The translations under genes were made by a program, and so were the position numbers. Positions 1-7,482 of a stretch of 25,578 bases of DNA are shown one piece after another; within the stretch, counting starts at the first letter, position 1; every line of letters begins with the position of its first letter. The stretch lies in assembly GCA_050305975.1 (NCBI GenBank), contig JBNLGI010000154.1:1-25578 (forward strand), read 5' to 3'. The stretch comes from Thiodiazotropha sp050305975. GTDB lineage: Bacteria > Pseudomonadota > Gammaproteobacteria > Chromatiales > Chromatiaceae. The notes beneath the pieces are model-generated. The model saw only the letters and a program-made list of their open reading frames with translations, was not told the origin of the DNA and did not search any database.

Positions 1-315
1 GGCACCTATGCGGGGAAGAGCGAGTTTCACGAGCATGCCATGAAGATCGTCAAGCCGGTGGGCAACCGGGTCAAGCAGGCCGAGGCCGACCACTACGGCA
101 GCGACTGCCCGATGGCGGGACACCATATCGAGAACGGACTGCGTGACGGTCGTGCCCCGGAGCACCCCATCAGCATGGTCAGAAAGGCCTACGGGATCTG
201 GTTCGGAAAAATAATTCAGCAAGAGGAACAGCAATGTCGAACGAAGGTTATCACGAGCCGGTCGAGCAACTCAGCAGCGAGACCCGCGACATGCACCGCG
301 CCATCGTCTCCCTGA
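1..315 (+). CDS. C-terminal part of heterodisulfide reductase/GlpC-like Fe-S protein (5' truncated by window edge)
   Basis: The reading frame is open from base 1 (GTYAGKSEFHEHAMKIVKP...). It carries the cysteine-rich CCG-type ending of heterodisulfide reductase-related / GlpC-like Fe-S proteins, with SDCPMAGHHIENG followed by HPISMVRKAYGI. Such proteins bind Fe-S clusters and are often encoded next to rubrerythrin-like and DUF3501 genes, as here. Family members normally end at or just after the KAYGI motif (about base 198). This frame instead runs on for about 38 unrelated-looking residues to a stop at 313-315 and overlaps the next gene by 82 bases. A TAA lies at 212-214, one base out of frame, directly after an A5 run. 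The true end is therefore uncertain: a real extension, a small indel in the strain, or a sequencing error in the homopolymer. The N-terminus and the first cysteine motifs are outside the window. Confidence 0.75.
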   Translation, partial: GTYAGKSEFHEHAMKIVKPVGNRVKQAEADHYGSDCPMAGHHIENGLRDGRAPEHPISMVRKAYGIWFGKIIQQEEQQCRTKVITSRSSNSAARPATCTAPSSP

Positions 316-521
316 TGGAAGAGCTGGAGGCGGTCGACTGGTACAACCAGCGCGTGGACGCCTGCAACGATCCCGAGCTGCGTGCCATCCTGGCCCACAA
401 CAGGGACGAGGAGAAGGAGCATGCTGCGATGGTGCTGGAGTGGATCCGCCGCCGGGATCCGGCCTTCGACCACGAGCTCAAAGACTACCTCTTTACCGAT
501 AAAACCATTGCGCACGATTGA
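234..521 (+). CDS. EncFtn-like (encapsulated ferritin) protein without targeting peptide
   Basis: This 95-residue all-helical ferritin-like protein closely resembles, from memory, the encapsulated ferritin of Rhodospirillum rubrum (HRAIVSxMEELEAVDWY and ILAHNRDEEKEHAAM blocks). The family forms a ferroxidase centre between two subunits. The equivalent ligands are present as E30, E60 and H63, and the nearby acidic residues E29 and E32 are kept. In encapsulin-associated members a flexible tail ending in a GSLGIGSLK-type peptide docks the protein to the shell. Here the protein stops right after the YLFT helix (ending TIAHD), so that tail is missing, and no encapsulin gene is visible. The ATG is preceded by AAGAGGAA at good spacing. 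It lies between the Fe-S protein and DUF3501 genes, probably as one operon. Iron oxidation or oxidative-stress defence is an inference from the family. Confidence 0.88.
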   Translation: MSNEGYHEPVEQLSSETRDMHRAIVSLMEELEAVDWYNQRVDACNDPELRAILAHNRDEEKEHAAMVLEWIRRRDPAFDHELKDYLFTDKTIAHD

Positions 522-540
522 GACTATGCAGGAGCGACCC

Positions 541-1125
541 ATGACCCATCTGTCCCATGAAGACCTCTACAGCCTCGAGGAGTATGCGCGCATCCGTCCC
601 GATTTCCGCGCCAAGGTGATCGCGCACAAGAAGCAGCGCCGCCTGCCGATCGGTCCCAACGCCGCGCTCTACTTCGAGGACGAGCTGACCATGCAGTACC
701 AGATCCAGGAGATGCTGCGCATCGAGAAGATCTTCGAACCCGACGGTATCCAGGACGAACTCGACGTCTACAATCCGCTGATCCCCGACGGCATGAACTG
801 GAAGGCCACCTTCATGATGGAGTACGACAAGGTGGACGAGCGCAAGGCGGCGCTGAGCCAGCTGGTCGGTATCGAGTCCAATATCTGGATGCAGGTGGAG
901 GGATTCGACAAGGTGCGCCCCATCGCCAACGAGGACCTGGAGCGCTCGACGCAGGAGAAGACCTCCTCGGTCCACTTCCTGCGCTTCGAACTCAGCGAGG
1001 AGATGATCACCGCGCTCAAGGGCGGAGCCAAACTCTCCGCAGGCATCGACCACCGCAATTACAACATTCAGGTCGACGAGGTGCCGGCCGAGGTCAGGGC
1101 ATCGCTGGTGGGTGACCTACACTGA
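541..1125 (+). CDS. DUF3501 family protein
   Basis: The 194-residue product matches my recollection of the DUF3501 family, with the opening LSxEDLYSLEEYARIRPDFRAKVIAHKK, the IGPNAALYFED block, and later MEYDKVDERKAAL and HFLRFEL. No biochemical function is established. Genes of this family recur beside rubrerythrin-like and heterodisulfide-reductase-like Fe-S genes, and that is the context here, so a role in an oxygen, peroxide or iron stress module is plausible but inferred. The start at 541 is preceded by AGGAG with good spacing. An in-frame ATG at 526 would add five residues and is less likely. There is no signal peptide or membrane segment. The gene begins 19 bases after the EncFtn stop and is followed by a strong terminator. 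Confidence 0.9.
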   Translation: MTHLSHEDLYSLEEYARIRPDFRAKVIAHKKQRRLPIGPNAALYFEDELTMQYQIQEMLRIEKIFEPDGIQDELDVYNPLIPDGMNWKATFMMEYDKVDERKAALSQLVGIESNIWMQVEGFDKVRPIANEDLERSTQEKTSSVHFLRFELSEEMITALKGGAKLSAGIDHRNYNIQVDEVPAEVRASLVGDLH

Positions 1126-1149
1126 GCCGAATGCTTCGACACGGCGTAT

Positions 1150-1175
1150 AAAAGGAGGCTTGATGCCTCCTTTTT
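1150..1175. terminator. Bidirectional Rho-independent terminator
   Basis: AAAAGGAGGC, a 5-base loop (TTGAT) and GCCTCCTTTTT form a perfect stem with a T run on the + strand and, through the AAAA flank, a T run on the - strand as well. It sits between the convergent DUF3501 and RES-domain genes and can end both transcripts. Confidence 0.9.
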
Positions 1176-1194
1176 CATGTCGGCTCCAGCGGCT

Positions 1195-1944
1195 TCAATC
1201 CGGTGGCGCGGGTAGTCGGCCATCCACCAGAAACTGCTTGCGCGGATAGATGCGCGTACCGCTCGCTTTGTTGTAGAAGGCCACCTCCTCCTCACTCACA
1301 TCGCACAACCACGCCTGTTTCCAGCGCGGACCCGGCTCGACGAAGGGCGCGGCGGTGAAGAGTCCGATATTCAGCCCGCCTTCGGGATCCCTGGCCGAGC
1401 GGTAGATGAAGAGTTCGATACCGGCGGCGCGCATCTCGCTGCCGAGCTGCTGCGTCTCCGCGTAGCTCTGCCGATTCGTCAGACGCTCGCTATAGGCAGC
1501 GAATGGGGCCTGGTGCAGACTCAAGCCCCGATCGCTGGCGTAACCTGCGCCGAACAGGCTGTGTTCGGTGCTGAGACGGCCGCCAGGCGGCGGCTCGCTC
1601 ATGCCCGACCAGAACACCAGCCGGTAGAACGCGGTCTCTGCCAGGACCGGCTCCAGGCCCAGCGCGCCATAGAAGAGACTGGGCTCGTAGCGGCTGCCGA
1701 AGCGCGAGCCGTACGCCAGCGGCGGATAGCGAAATGGGGAGGCGAGCAGATAGTCCAGATGCCGCGCCGCGGCCGGTATTGGCGGCTTGCTGGTTTCCAG
1801 CAGCTGCTCCAGCAATGCCTGCTCGGCCAGATCATCGACCAGCATGCGGGTGGCGATCTGCTCCTGGCTCTCCACCATCCGCAGCAGCTCTCCCTGGTGC
1901 CGATACGGGACAACCGCCTCCCTGCAGGCCGCCCAGATGTCCAT
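1195..1944 (-). CDS. RES-domain toxin of a type II toxin-antitoxin system
   Basis: This 249-residue protein has the RES domain. The arginine block SRFGSRYEPSLFYGALG (about residues 80-96) is followed by the conserved glutamate in LAETAFYRL (E103), and the serine of YRSARDPEGG lies in the C-terminal half. RES toxins consume NAD+ and stop growth; an Xre-like protein with a DUF2384 toxin-binding domain neutralises them. That partner is encoded immediately upstream, and the two genes overlap by one base (TGATG). I chose the ATG at 1944. A TTG codon directly before it (1947) is an alternative but lacks any advantage. The gene is shorter at the C-terminus than nothing I can recognise, so it appears intact. 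Toxicity is a family property, not shown by the sequence. Confidence 0.9.
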   Translation of the reverse strand: MDIWAACREAVVPYRHQGELLRMVESQEQIATRMLVDDLAEQALLEQLLETSKPPIPAAARHLDYLLASPFRYPPLAYGSRFGSRYEPSLFYGALGLEPVLAETAFYRLVFWSGMSEPPPGGRLSTEHSLFGAGYASDRGLSLHQAPFAAYSERLTNRQSYAETQQLGSEMRAAGIELFIYRSARDPEGGLNIGLFTAAPFVEPGPRWKQAWLCDVSEEEVAFYNKASGTRIYPRKQFLVDGRLPAPPD

Positions 1945-2303
1945 CAAACCTTACCGCGCATCGCATCCAGATATTCGACCAGGCGCATCAGGCCCGGGAT
2001 GGTCTTCATCTGCTCGGCCGGCACCCCGCCGGTGTGTCGGTTGGCCGTCTGCATCCAGTGCCGAAGATCGGCAGGCTTGCCGCCCACCAGCACATAGAGG
2101 CTGCGGTAGAGACGGATCACCAGCAGGGCCAGCTCTCCCGCCTTGCTCTGCGGGTCGATCCCCGCCCGGTGGAACGCCGTGCGGTCGCGCCCGATGACCT
2201 GTCCCAGCGCCTCCTGGGTCAGGCCCAGGGCTCGTCCTGCATTGAGCAGCGCCTTGGTCAAGGTGGCCGATTCATTGGGTTTGAGGAGCGTTTGGGTGTT
2301 CAT
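1944..2303 (-). CDS. Xre/MbcA/ParS-type antitoxin (DUF2384 toxin-binding domain)
   Basis: The 119-residue product begins MNTQTLLKPNESATL. It has a helix-turn-helix-like N-terminal half (ALGLTQEALGQVIGRDRTAFHR) and a C-terminal half typical of DUF2384 (LYRSLYVLVGGKPADLRHWMQTANRHTGG..., then PGLMRLVEYLDAM). Antitoxins of this type bind their RES toxin with the C-terminal domain and usually repress their own promoter with the HTH. The gene is first in a two-gene operon with the RES toxin, overlapping it by one base. The frame extends further upstream, but the ATG at 2303, preceded by GGAAG, fits the family length and lies just downstream of a good promoter. The upstream part of that frame is a shadow over the fadL end. 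Confidence 0.88.
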   Translation of the reverse strand: MNTQTLLKPNESATLTKALLNAGRALGLTQEALGQVIGRDRTAFHRAGIDPQSKAGELALLVIRLYRSLYVLVGGKPADLRHWMQTANRHTGGVPAEQMKTIPGLMRLVEYLDAMRGKV

Positions 2304-2332
2304 GCCATCTTCCGCAAATACAACATATACTT

Positions 2333-2361
2333 TATATAGCCACAGAATGATGCATTTGCAA
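2333..2361 (-). promoter_or_regulatory. Sigma-70-like promoter of the toxin-antitoxin operon
   Basis: On the - strand TTGCAA (2361-2356), a 17-base spacer and TATATA (2338-2333) match the vegetative promoter layout. The start point would be near 2326, giving a leader of about 20-25 bases before the antitoxin ATG. The AT-rich stretch to 2310 is where an autoregulatory operator would be expected, but I see no clear palindrome there. Confidence 0.6.
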
Positions 2362-2385
2362 CAACGGAGATGGTTTTCAGCGACA

Positions 2386-2407
2386 GGGGGGCGGCTGCCC
2401 GCCCCCC
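2386..2407. terminator. GC-rich hairpin downstream of fadL
   Basis: GGGGGGCGG and CCGCCCCCC form a perfect 9-bp stem with the 4-base loop CTGC, 9 bases after the fadL stop. No T run follows on either strand. It may act as an imperfect terminator or an mRNA 3'-end stabiliser. Confidence 0.5.
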
Positions 2408-2416
2408 CGTCAAGGC

Positions 2417-3781
2417 TCAGAATTGCCAGTTGAGCTGAGCGGAGAGGATGTTGACGTCCGACTCGTAGGTGCCTGTAAGGACATACCCATTGGCGTCCGT
2501 CGCCTCGATCGGCGTGTCGCTCACGAAAAGATGCGCTAGTGCGAAATCGAGCGACATGGCAGGGGAGGCCGCATAGGTGAATCCGGCGGCCAGCCACTTT
2601 CTGTCGTTGCCGGGAATTCTCGGTGTACGATACTCCGCGCTGGGAATCGGGGTCTGGTCATACGCGATACCGCCACGCCATGTCCACTGGGGGTTGTGAC
2701 GATAGTTGAAGCCAACCGAAAGCTTATAGGTATCGTCCCAGTTCTCGGGCTGTACGCTATCCGTGGTGGAGTTATCGAGTTTGATCCGCAGCTCGTCGAA
2801 GCTGCTCCATTGGGTCCAGGTCAGGTCCGCCATCAGATCCCATTTGGGTGCCAGACCGGTGGTCACGCTCATCGAGAGACTCGCCGGAAGGTCGACCGCC
2901 GCGCTGGCGCCGCCCGCCGGTAGCGCGGAGGTAAGCACCGAAGGCAGCGTGATCCCGGCGGGACCGCTGAACTCCGCCGTGCCCGTCAGCTCCTGCTTGA
3001 CCTTCGAGCGGTAGGCCGCACCGACTCGCGTCTGCGGACTCACTTCGTAGAGCAGTCCCAGGTTGAATCCGTAGCCCCAATCGTCGCCCTCTATGACGAC
3101 TTTGCCATCCGTCGTCGTGGTACCCGGCGTGGTCAGCCCCAAACCGCCGCAAACCAGCGGGATCATGGGCGCGGGCACATTATTGAGACACATCGCACTA
3201 TAGTCCAAGGCATTGCTCAGCTCGGCGGTCGCACGCATGAAATTCAGCCCCGCGCCAAGCGAGAGCTGGTCATTGAACTTATAGGCCACGGAAGGATTGA
3301 TGTTGATCGTCGCAACTTCCGATTTGATGGCGTGATATCTCCCCACCCAATCACTGTCATACTCCGTGGCGAGTCCAAACGGCGCACCGATTCCCAGCCC
3401 AACCCTGAGGTTCTCATTGAGTTCATGGGAGATATAGAGACTGGGCACCAGAGCGGCAGCGCCGGCATCGCCGCCGTTACTGCCGTTTATCGGCAACACA
3501 CCGGCGATGCTGGCGCTGCCGGAAAACTCGGAGGAGGGCTGAATCAGATGCCCCCCCACTACCACCTGAGTCCCTTTCAGGCGCGACATCCCGGCCGGAT
3601 TGAAAAAGATAGTGGAGGCGTCTTCGGCCGATGCCGCTCCCCCGGAGATGGCGCTGCCTACCTGCTTCACGCTCTGTTCGACCAGGGCAAACCCCGAGGC
3701 ACCAGCCTCTCCGAACATACCCAGTGCCACGCCGGCAGCCACCAGCGACACCCCATACTGCTTAGACTTCTGCTGCTTCAT
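2417..3781 (-). CDS. fadL: FadL/OmpP1/TodX family outer-membrane fatty-acid transporter
   Basis: The 454-residue protein has a Sec signal peptide (KQQKSKQ n-region, hydrophobic VSLVAAGVALGMFG, probable cleavage after AGA at residue 28). The mature start SGFALVEQSVKQVGSAISGGAASAEDASTIFFNPAGM is the FadL hatch region with its NPA motif. The rest alternates like a beta-barrel and ends in an aromatic residue (LNWQF), as outer-membrane barrels do. FadL proteins carry long-chain fatty acids or other hydrophobic compounds across the outer membrane, which fits the fadD and beta-oxidation genes upstream. It is separated from fadD by 269 bases and probably has its own promoter. A lone TTGACGTT half-site at 3874-3881 resembles half of the MerR operator found elsewhere in the window, which is weak evidence for co-regulation. 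The start is preceded by GAGAGGG. Confidence 0.93.
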   Translation of the reverse strand: MKQQKSKQYGVSLVAAGVALGMFGEAGASGFALVEQSVKQVGSAISGGAASAEDASTIFFNPAGMSRLKGTQVVVGGHLIQPSSEFSGSASIAGVLPINGSNGGDAGAAALVPSLYISHELNENLRVGLGIGAPFGLATEYDSDWVGRYHAIKSEVATININPSVAYKFNDQLSLGAGLNFMRATAELSNALDYSAMCLNNVPAPMIPLVCGGLGLTTPGTTTTDGKVVIEGDDWGYGFNLGLLYEVSPQTRVGAAYRSKVKQELTGTAEFSGPAGITLPSVLTSALPAGGASAAVDLPASLSMSVTTGLAPKWDLMADLTWTQWSSFDELRIKLDNSTTDSVQPENWDDTYKLSVGFNYRHNPQWTWRGGIAYDQTPIPSAEYRTPRIPGNDRKWLAAGFTYAASPAMSLDFALAHLFVSDTPIEATDANGYVLTGTYESDVNILSAQLNWQF

Positions 3782-4015
3782 TTGACCCTCTCATGCGAAT
3801 GGACTCGAACAGCCGCCGGTTGTGGTCGGCTGCCCTTTGCCAATAGACGCCACTATGTTCAACTCCCTCTCGATTGACGTTCTATGGCTGAACCCGGCCC
3901 TGATCCCCTTGGCCGGAAAACCTGCCCGAATGTCCGTTCCGGTTCTTGCGAATACCGCAACAGCCCCTCCCGACAGATCGAATCACGCCGCCTAGCAGCT
4001 CCAGGCCGCACGGCT

Positions 4016-4045
4016 ATTCACCCACTATCGCGGCAACGGGTGAAT
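4016..4045. repeat. Inverted repeat just downstream of fadD
   Basis: ATTCACCC and GGGTGAAT form a perfect 8-bp stem around a 14-base loop. A smaller GGGTC/GACCC hairpin overlapping the fadD stop codon lies next to it. There is no T run, so it is at best a weak terminator of the long fad transcript or a processing signal. Confidence 0.4.
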
Positions 4046-4050
4046 GCGGG

Positions 4051-5904
4051 TCAGTGACCCTCATAGAGTTTCGAGACCGGCTCCGCCAGATGCTCCAGCA
4101 CCTGGGATCGCTTCAGCTTCAGGGTCGGCGTCATCAGGCCGTTCTCCACCGACCAGGGCTCGAAGCTCAGATGGATCCTCACGATGCGGGCGTAGCCGGG
4201 AAACATTCTGACCTGCTCGGCGATCCTCGCCAGCACCGCGTTCTCCACTTCCGGCCGCTCCAGCACCCGGTGCTGGTTCGGGTCGACTCCCAGGGATGCG
4301 GCGAACTCAGGCCATATCTCCGGATTGAGAATGCAGATGGCGGAAAGAAAGGGCTTCTGTTCACCCACCACCATCGCCTGTTCGATCAGCGGGTCGAGGG
4401 TGATGGCCATCTCCATATCCGCCGGCGACACCTTCTCTCCATTGCTGAGGACGATGATCTCCTTGATGCGGCCGGTGATATAGATGTGACCCTGGGCGTC
4501 GATGCGCGCCTTGTCGCCGGTATGCAGCCAGCCGTCGGCATCGACCACGCGTCCGCTGGCCTCCCGGTTGTTCCAGTAGCCCAGCATGATGTTGGGGCCC
4601 CGAGCCAGCAGCTCATCATGCTCGCCGATCTTCACCTCCACACCGTCCAACACGCACCCTACGCTCTCCGGTACGTTGTCGTGCAACCGGTTACAGGAGA
4701 TGATCGGCGAGCTTTCGGTCAGCCCGTATCCCTGCAGGATCGGCACCCCCAGACCGATGAAGGCGCGGGAGATAGGCGCCACCAGTGCCGCGCCGCCGCT
4801 GACTGCCACCCGCAGACGCCCGCCCAGCCGGCCGGTGATCTTCCGCGCCACCAGCCGATCGAGTAGCGGCCACAGCAGCAGGGAGGGGCTCCAGCCGGCA
4901 CGCCCCTGCTGGAAATTGAAGCGCTTCCAGCCGATATCCACGGCCAGATCGAACAGTCTTTTGGCTTTATCACCCTTCTGCTCCAGGCCAGCCATGACCC
5001 GGGCATAGACCCGCTCATAGATACGCGGCACGCTGACCAGCGTGGTCGGCCGGATGGTCTGCAGATCCTCCGCCAGCTGGGCCGTGGAGCGGGCATAGGC
5101 GATGGTCATGCCGACCATGACCGAGAAGTAGTAGCCGACGGTGCGCTCCAGGGTATGGGAGAGCGGCAGAAAGGAGAGCAGGATATCGGACTCGCCGAGG
5201 TCGACCTGCCGCGCCGCCGCCTCCGCGTTGCTCATCATGTTGCGGTGGCTCAGCATCACCCCCTTGGGGAAACCGGTCGTGCCCGAGGTGTAGACGATCG
5301 ATGCCAGGTCGTCGCTGCCAGCATCGGAGGCTCGCAGCGGCCCTCCCAGTTCAGGCAGCCAGTCCGCCAGATGCATGAGCCGCACATCGGAGGCCGTTAC
5401 CGCCAATGGCTTGGTGGTGACAATCCGCTCGACCTCCGGCATCTCGTGCAACACCAGTTCGATGCGCTCCCACTCCTCCTGACCGCCGATCACCAGCAAG
5501 CGGCTACCGGAGTCGCGCAGGATATAGGAGACGTTGCCGCCGCGGTCGTCGGCGTAGATCGGCACGGTGATCAGACCCAGCGCCAGCGCCGCCTGATCGA
5601 ACATCACCCACTCGCAGCAGTTGCGCATCATGACGGCGACCCGGTCGCCCGCCGTCAATCCCTCCTCCAGCATGGCGTCCTGCCAGCGCGCCACCTCTTC
5701 GGCCATGCGCGACCAGGTGAGGTCGCGCCACGCATCCGCCTGAGCGTCGTAGTAGCGAAAGCCCACCGCGTGCGGGGATCGCGCCACGCGTTTGCGGAAC
5801 AGTCCCCCCAGGGTGACGGCCTCCTCCGAGGCGATGAAACGGGGCGTCATGCCGGCTGTCACGGATCGGTCATCCTGCGTCCGCATCACTTCACGACTCT
5901 GCAT
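4051..5904 (-). CDS. fadD: Long-chain acyl-CoA synthetase (AMP-binding, FadD-like)
   Basis: This 617-residue AMP-dependent ligase activates fatty acids to acyl-CoA with ATP. It has the P-loop YTSGTTGFPKGV (about residues 205-216), the adenine-binding GYGLTESSP, and the hinge region GWLHTGDKARIDAQGHIYITGRIKEIIVLSNGEKVSP with the catalytic C-terminal domain. The single-domain layout and length resemble the FAA1-like long-chain ligases. Chain-length preference cannot be read from the sequence. The frame is open up to 5988, but that extension overlaps the SDR gene. I chose the ATG at 5904, 13 bases after the SDR stop and preceded by a GGTGGTG stretch; ATG at 5886 is an alternative. It is the last gene of the proposed merR-fadA-fadN-fadE-thioesterase-SDR-fadD operon. 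Confidence 0.93.
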   Translation of the reverse strand: MQSREVMRTQDDRSVTAGMTPRFIASEEAVTLGGLFRKRVARSPHAVGFRYYDAQADAWRDLTWSRMAEEVARWQDAMLEEGLTAGDRVAVMMRNCCEWVMFDQAALALGLITVPIYADDRGGNVSYILRDSGSRLLVIGGQEEWERIELVLHEMPEVERIVTTKPLAVTASDVRLMHLADWLPELGGPLRASDAGSDDLASIVYTSGTTGFPKGVMLSHRNMMSNAEAAARQVDLGESDILLSFLPLSHTLERTVGYYFSVMVGMTIAYARSTAQLAEDLQTIRPTTLVSVPRIYERVYARVMAGLEQKGDKAKRLFDLAVDIGWKRFNFQQGRAGWSPSLLLWPLLDRLVARKITGRLGGRLRVAVSGGAALVAPISRAFIGLGVPILQGYGLTESSPIISCNRLHDNVPESVGCVLDGVEVKIGEHDELLARGPNIMLGYWNNREASGRVVDADGWLHTGDKARIDAQGHIYITGRIKEIIVLSNGEKVSPADMEMAITLDPLIEQAMVVGEQKPFLSAICILNPEIWPEFAASLGVDPNQHRVLERPEVENAVLARIAEQVRMFPGYARIVRIHLSFEPWSVENGLMTPTLKLKRSQVLEHLAEPVSKLYEGH

Positions 5905-5917
5905 CGGTTCACCACCA

Positions 5918-6739
5918 TCAATCCAGAAACAGGTCCGGCAGCAGATGCCCTTCCGGGTCCACCGCATAGGCGCTGAAATCGCTGACACCCTCCTCCCGCA
6001 ACACCTCCTCGTCGATGAAGAAGTTGCCGCTGCAGGTACGGCTCTCGCGGGTCAGAATGGCGTGGGCCGCATCGGCCACGATCGCACTGGTACGGCAGTT
6101 TTCCGGCTTCACCAACCCCTCTAGCATGGCGATCGCCGCGGTATGGATCACCGTTCGCGGCCATAACGCATTGATCGCCACTCCCCGGTCGCGAAACTCC
6201 TCCGCCATACCCAGCACACAGAGGCTCATGCCGTACTTGGCCATGGTGTAGGCACAGTGATCCTTGAACCACTTGGGTTGCAGGGAGAGGGGGGGCGACA
6301 GGTTGAGGATATGCGGGTTTTCGGCCTGCAACAGATGGGGCAGACAGGCCTGGGAGACGGCGAAGGTGCCGCGGGCATTGACCTGGTGCATCAGATCGTA
6401 GCGCTTCATCGGTGTCTGCAGGGTACCGGTCAGGCTGATGGCGCTGGCGTTGTTGACCAGGATGTCGATGCCGCCGAAGCGTGCCACGGTCTTCTCCACC
6501 GCCTCGGCAATCTGCTGTTCATCACGAATATCGGTCTTCAGTGCCAGCGCCTGTCCCCCTGCTGCTTCGATCTCGGCTGCCGCGCTGCCGATGGTGCCGG
6601 GCAGACTAGGGTGGGGTTTTTCGGTTTTGGCGGCAATCGCGATATTCGCACCATCGCGGGCGGCACGCAAGGCGATGGCCAGACCGATGCCTCGGGTCGC
6701 CCCGGTGATGAAGAGTGTTCTACCCTTTAGGGTACTCAT
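5918..6739 (-). CDS. Short-chain dehydrogenase/reductase, HSDL2-like
   Basis: A 273-residue classical-type SDR. The Rossmann glycine motif TGATRGIG (12-19), the NNAS motif (97-100) and the catalytic set N121, S148, Y164 and K168 (YTMAK) are all present. The sequence style (AAKTEKPHPSLPGTIGSAAAEIE and the FKDHCAYTMAKYGMS block) is that of hydroxysteroid dehydrogenase-like 2 / citronellol-dehydrogenase-like proteins, which bind NAD(P) and are linked to lipid or branched-chain acid metabolism. The substrate here is unknown. Unlike mammalian HSDL2 there is no SCP2 domain; the protein ends after a short tail. It sits 13 bases upstream of fadD in the same operon and 158 bases after the thioesterase. 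A side-chain or alcohol/ketone oxidation step feeding beta-oxidation is a reasonable inference. Confidence 0.88.
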   Translation of the reverse strand: MSTLKGRTLFITGATRGIGLAIALRAARDGANIAIAAKTEKPHPSLPGTIGSAAAEIEAAGGQALALKTDIRDEQQIAEAVEKTVARFGGIDILVNNASAISLTGTLQTPMKRYDLMHQVNARGTFAVSQACLPHLLQAENPHILNLSPPLSLQPKWFKDHCAYTMAKYGMSLCVLGMAEEFRDRGVAINALWPRTVIHTAAIAMLEGLVKPENCRTSAIVADAAHAILTRESRTCSGNFFIDEEVLREEGVSDFSAYAVDPEGHLLPDLFLD

Positions 6740-6774
6740 CTGCGCTCTCCTCTCTCTTCTCCTCGGTGGTAAGC

Positions 6775-6791
6775 CGGCCGCTTTGCGGCCG
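6775..6791. repeat. Intercistronic hairpin between thioesterase and SDR genes
   Basis: CGGCCGC, a 3-base loop and GCGGCCG form a perfect 7-bp stem in the 158-base gap between the two genes, 36 bases before the SDR start on the - strand. It lacks a T run. It could set the relative mRNA levels of the upstream and downstream halves of the operon. Confidence 0.45.
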
Positions 6792-6897
6792 ACTCAGAGA
6801 GGGACCCCGGACCCTGTAGTCCAGTCCCCTTGCTTGTCGTTTTTCTTCGGGCCAGGCGCTCAGGCGGCCCAGACTGCGGATATGGCTTCCACTTGAA

Positions 6898-7431
6898 TCA
6901 ACCTGTCGAACACAGGCTGGCGTCCGCCTCCTCCCTCACCGGGAGAGGGTGAAATTTCTTCGGAAATGGGGGTGATTCACCCTCGTACCCGATACCATCG
7001 AGCACGCTGCGCGTGGGTACCGAACCTTTTCGCGTCACAAACAGCCCTCGCACGGTGGCGATGGAGTGCACGCCTTTTGCGCTCTCCAACCGCTGCTCCA
7101 TGTAGAACCATTTTTCATCCCAGCAGAGCAGCCGGGTTTTGAGTACGTAGCGCTGAAACAGGTGCAGCGGACGACGGAACTTGATGTCGATGCTGCCAAC
7201 TACCGGCATCCAGCGCTCCCGCCTCACCGGCCCCAGCAGACCGACACCGATCAGCAGGTCGGTACGGCCCAGGTCCATGACGCTGAGATAGCGGGCATTG
7301 TTCATGTGCAGGTTGATGTCCAGGTCCGTCGGCAGCACCCGGAAAGGCACTATCGAGACATCGAACAGGCCGATGCGCGGTTTGAACAGGGCGGCAATGA
7401 AGACCCGCAGCAGGCGCAAGATCAGGTTCAT
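6898..7431 (-). CDS. Hotdog-fold acyl-CoA thioesterase family protein
   Basis: The 177-residue protein has the 4HBT/hotdog signature TDLDINLHMNNARYLSVMDLGRTDLL near residues 35-60, followed by the strand pattern VVGSIDIKFRRPLHLFQRYVLKTRLLCWDEKWFYMEQRLE. This corresponds to the THEM6-like / YbgC-related thioesterases that hydrolyse acyl-CoA. The conserved aspartate of the DxxxHxNNxxY motif is present. The N-terminus (LILRLLRVFIAALF) is hydrophobic and may tether the protein to the membrane. It lies 51 bases after fadE, in the middle of the beta-oxidation operon, and could release CoA from dead-end or excess acyl-CoA. The substrate is unknown. Confidence 0.85.
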   Translation of the reverse strand: MNLILRLLRVFIAALFKPRIGLFDVSIVPFRVLPTDLDINLHMNNARYLSVMDLGRTDLLIGVGLLGPVRRERWMPVVGSIDIKFRRPLHLFQRYVLKTRLLCWDEKWFYMEQRLESAKGVHSIATVRGLFVTRKGSVPTRSVLDGIGYEGESPPFPKKFHPLPVREEADASLCSTG

Positions 7432-7482
7432 CCGCGACCCCGCTCAAACGCCCGATGCAAAGGCATGAACCCCCTGCGCAAC

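Noticed and set aside
2386..2407. Classical Rho-independent terminator for fadL
   Set aside because: The stem is strong, but there is no T run on the fadL strand, so I list it only as a hairpin of uncertain activity.
1944..2597. Longer 217-residue version of the antitoxin
   Set aside because: The extra N-terminal part overlaps the fadL 3' end out of frame, and the promoter at 2333-2361 would lie inside it. The ATG at 2303 fits the family.
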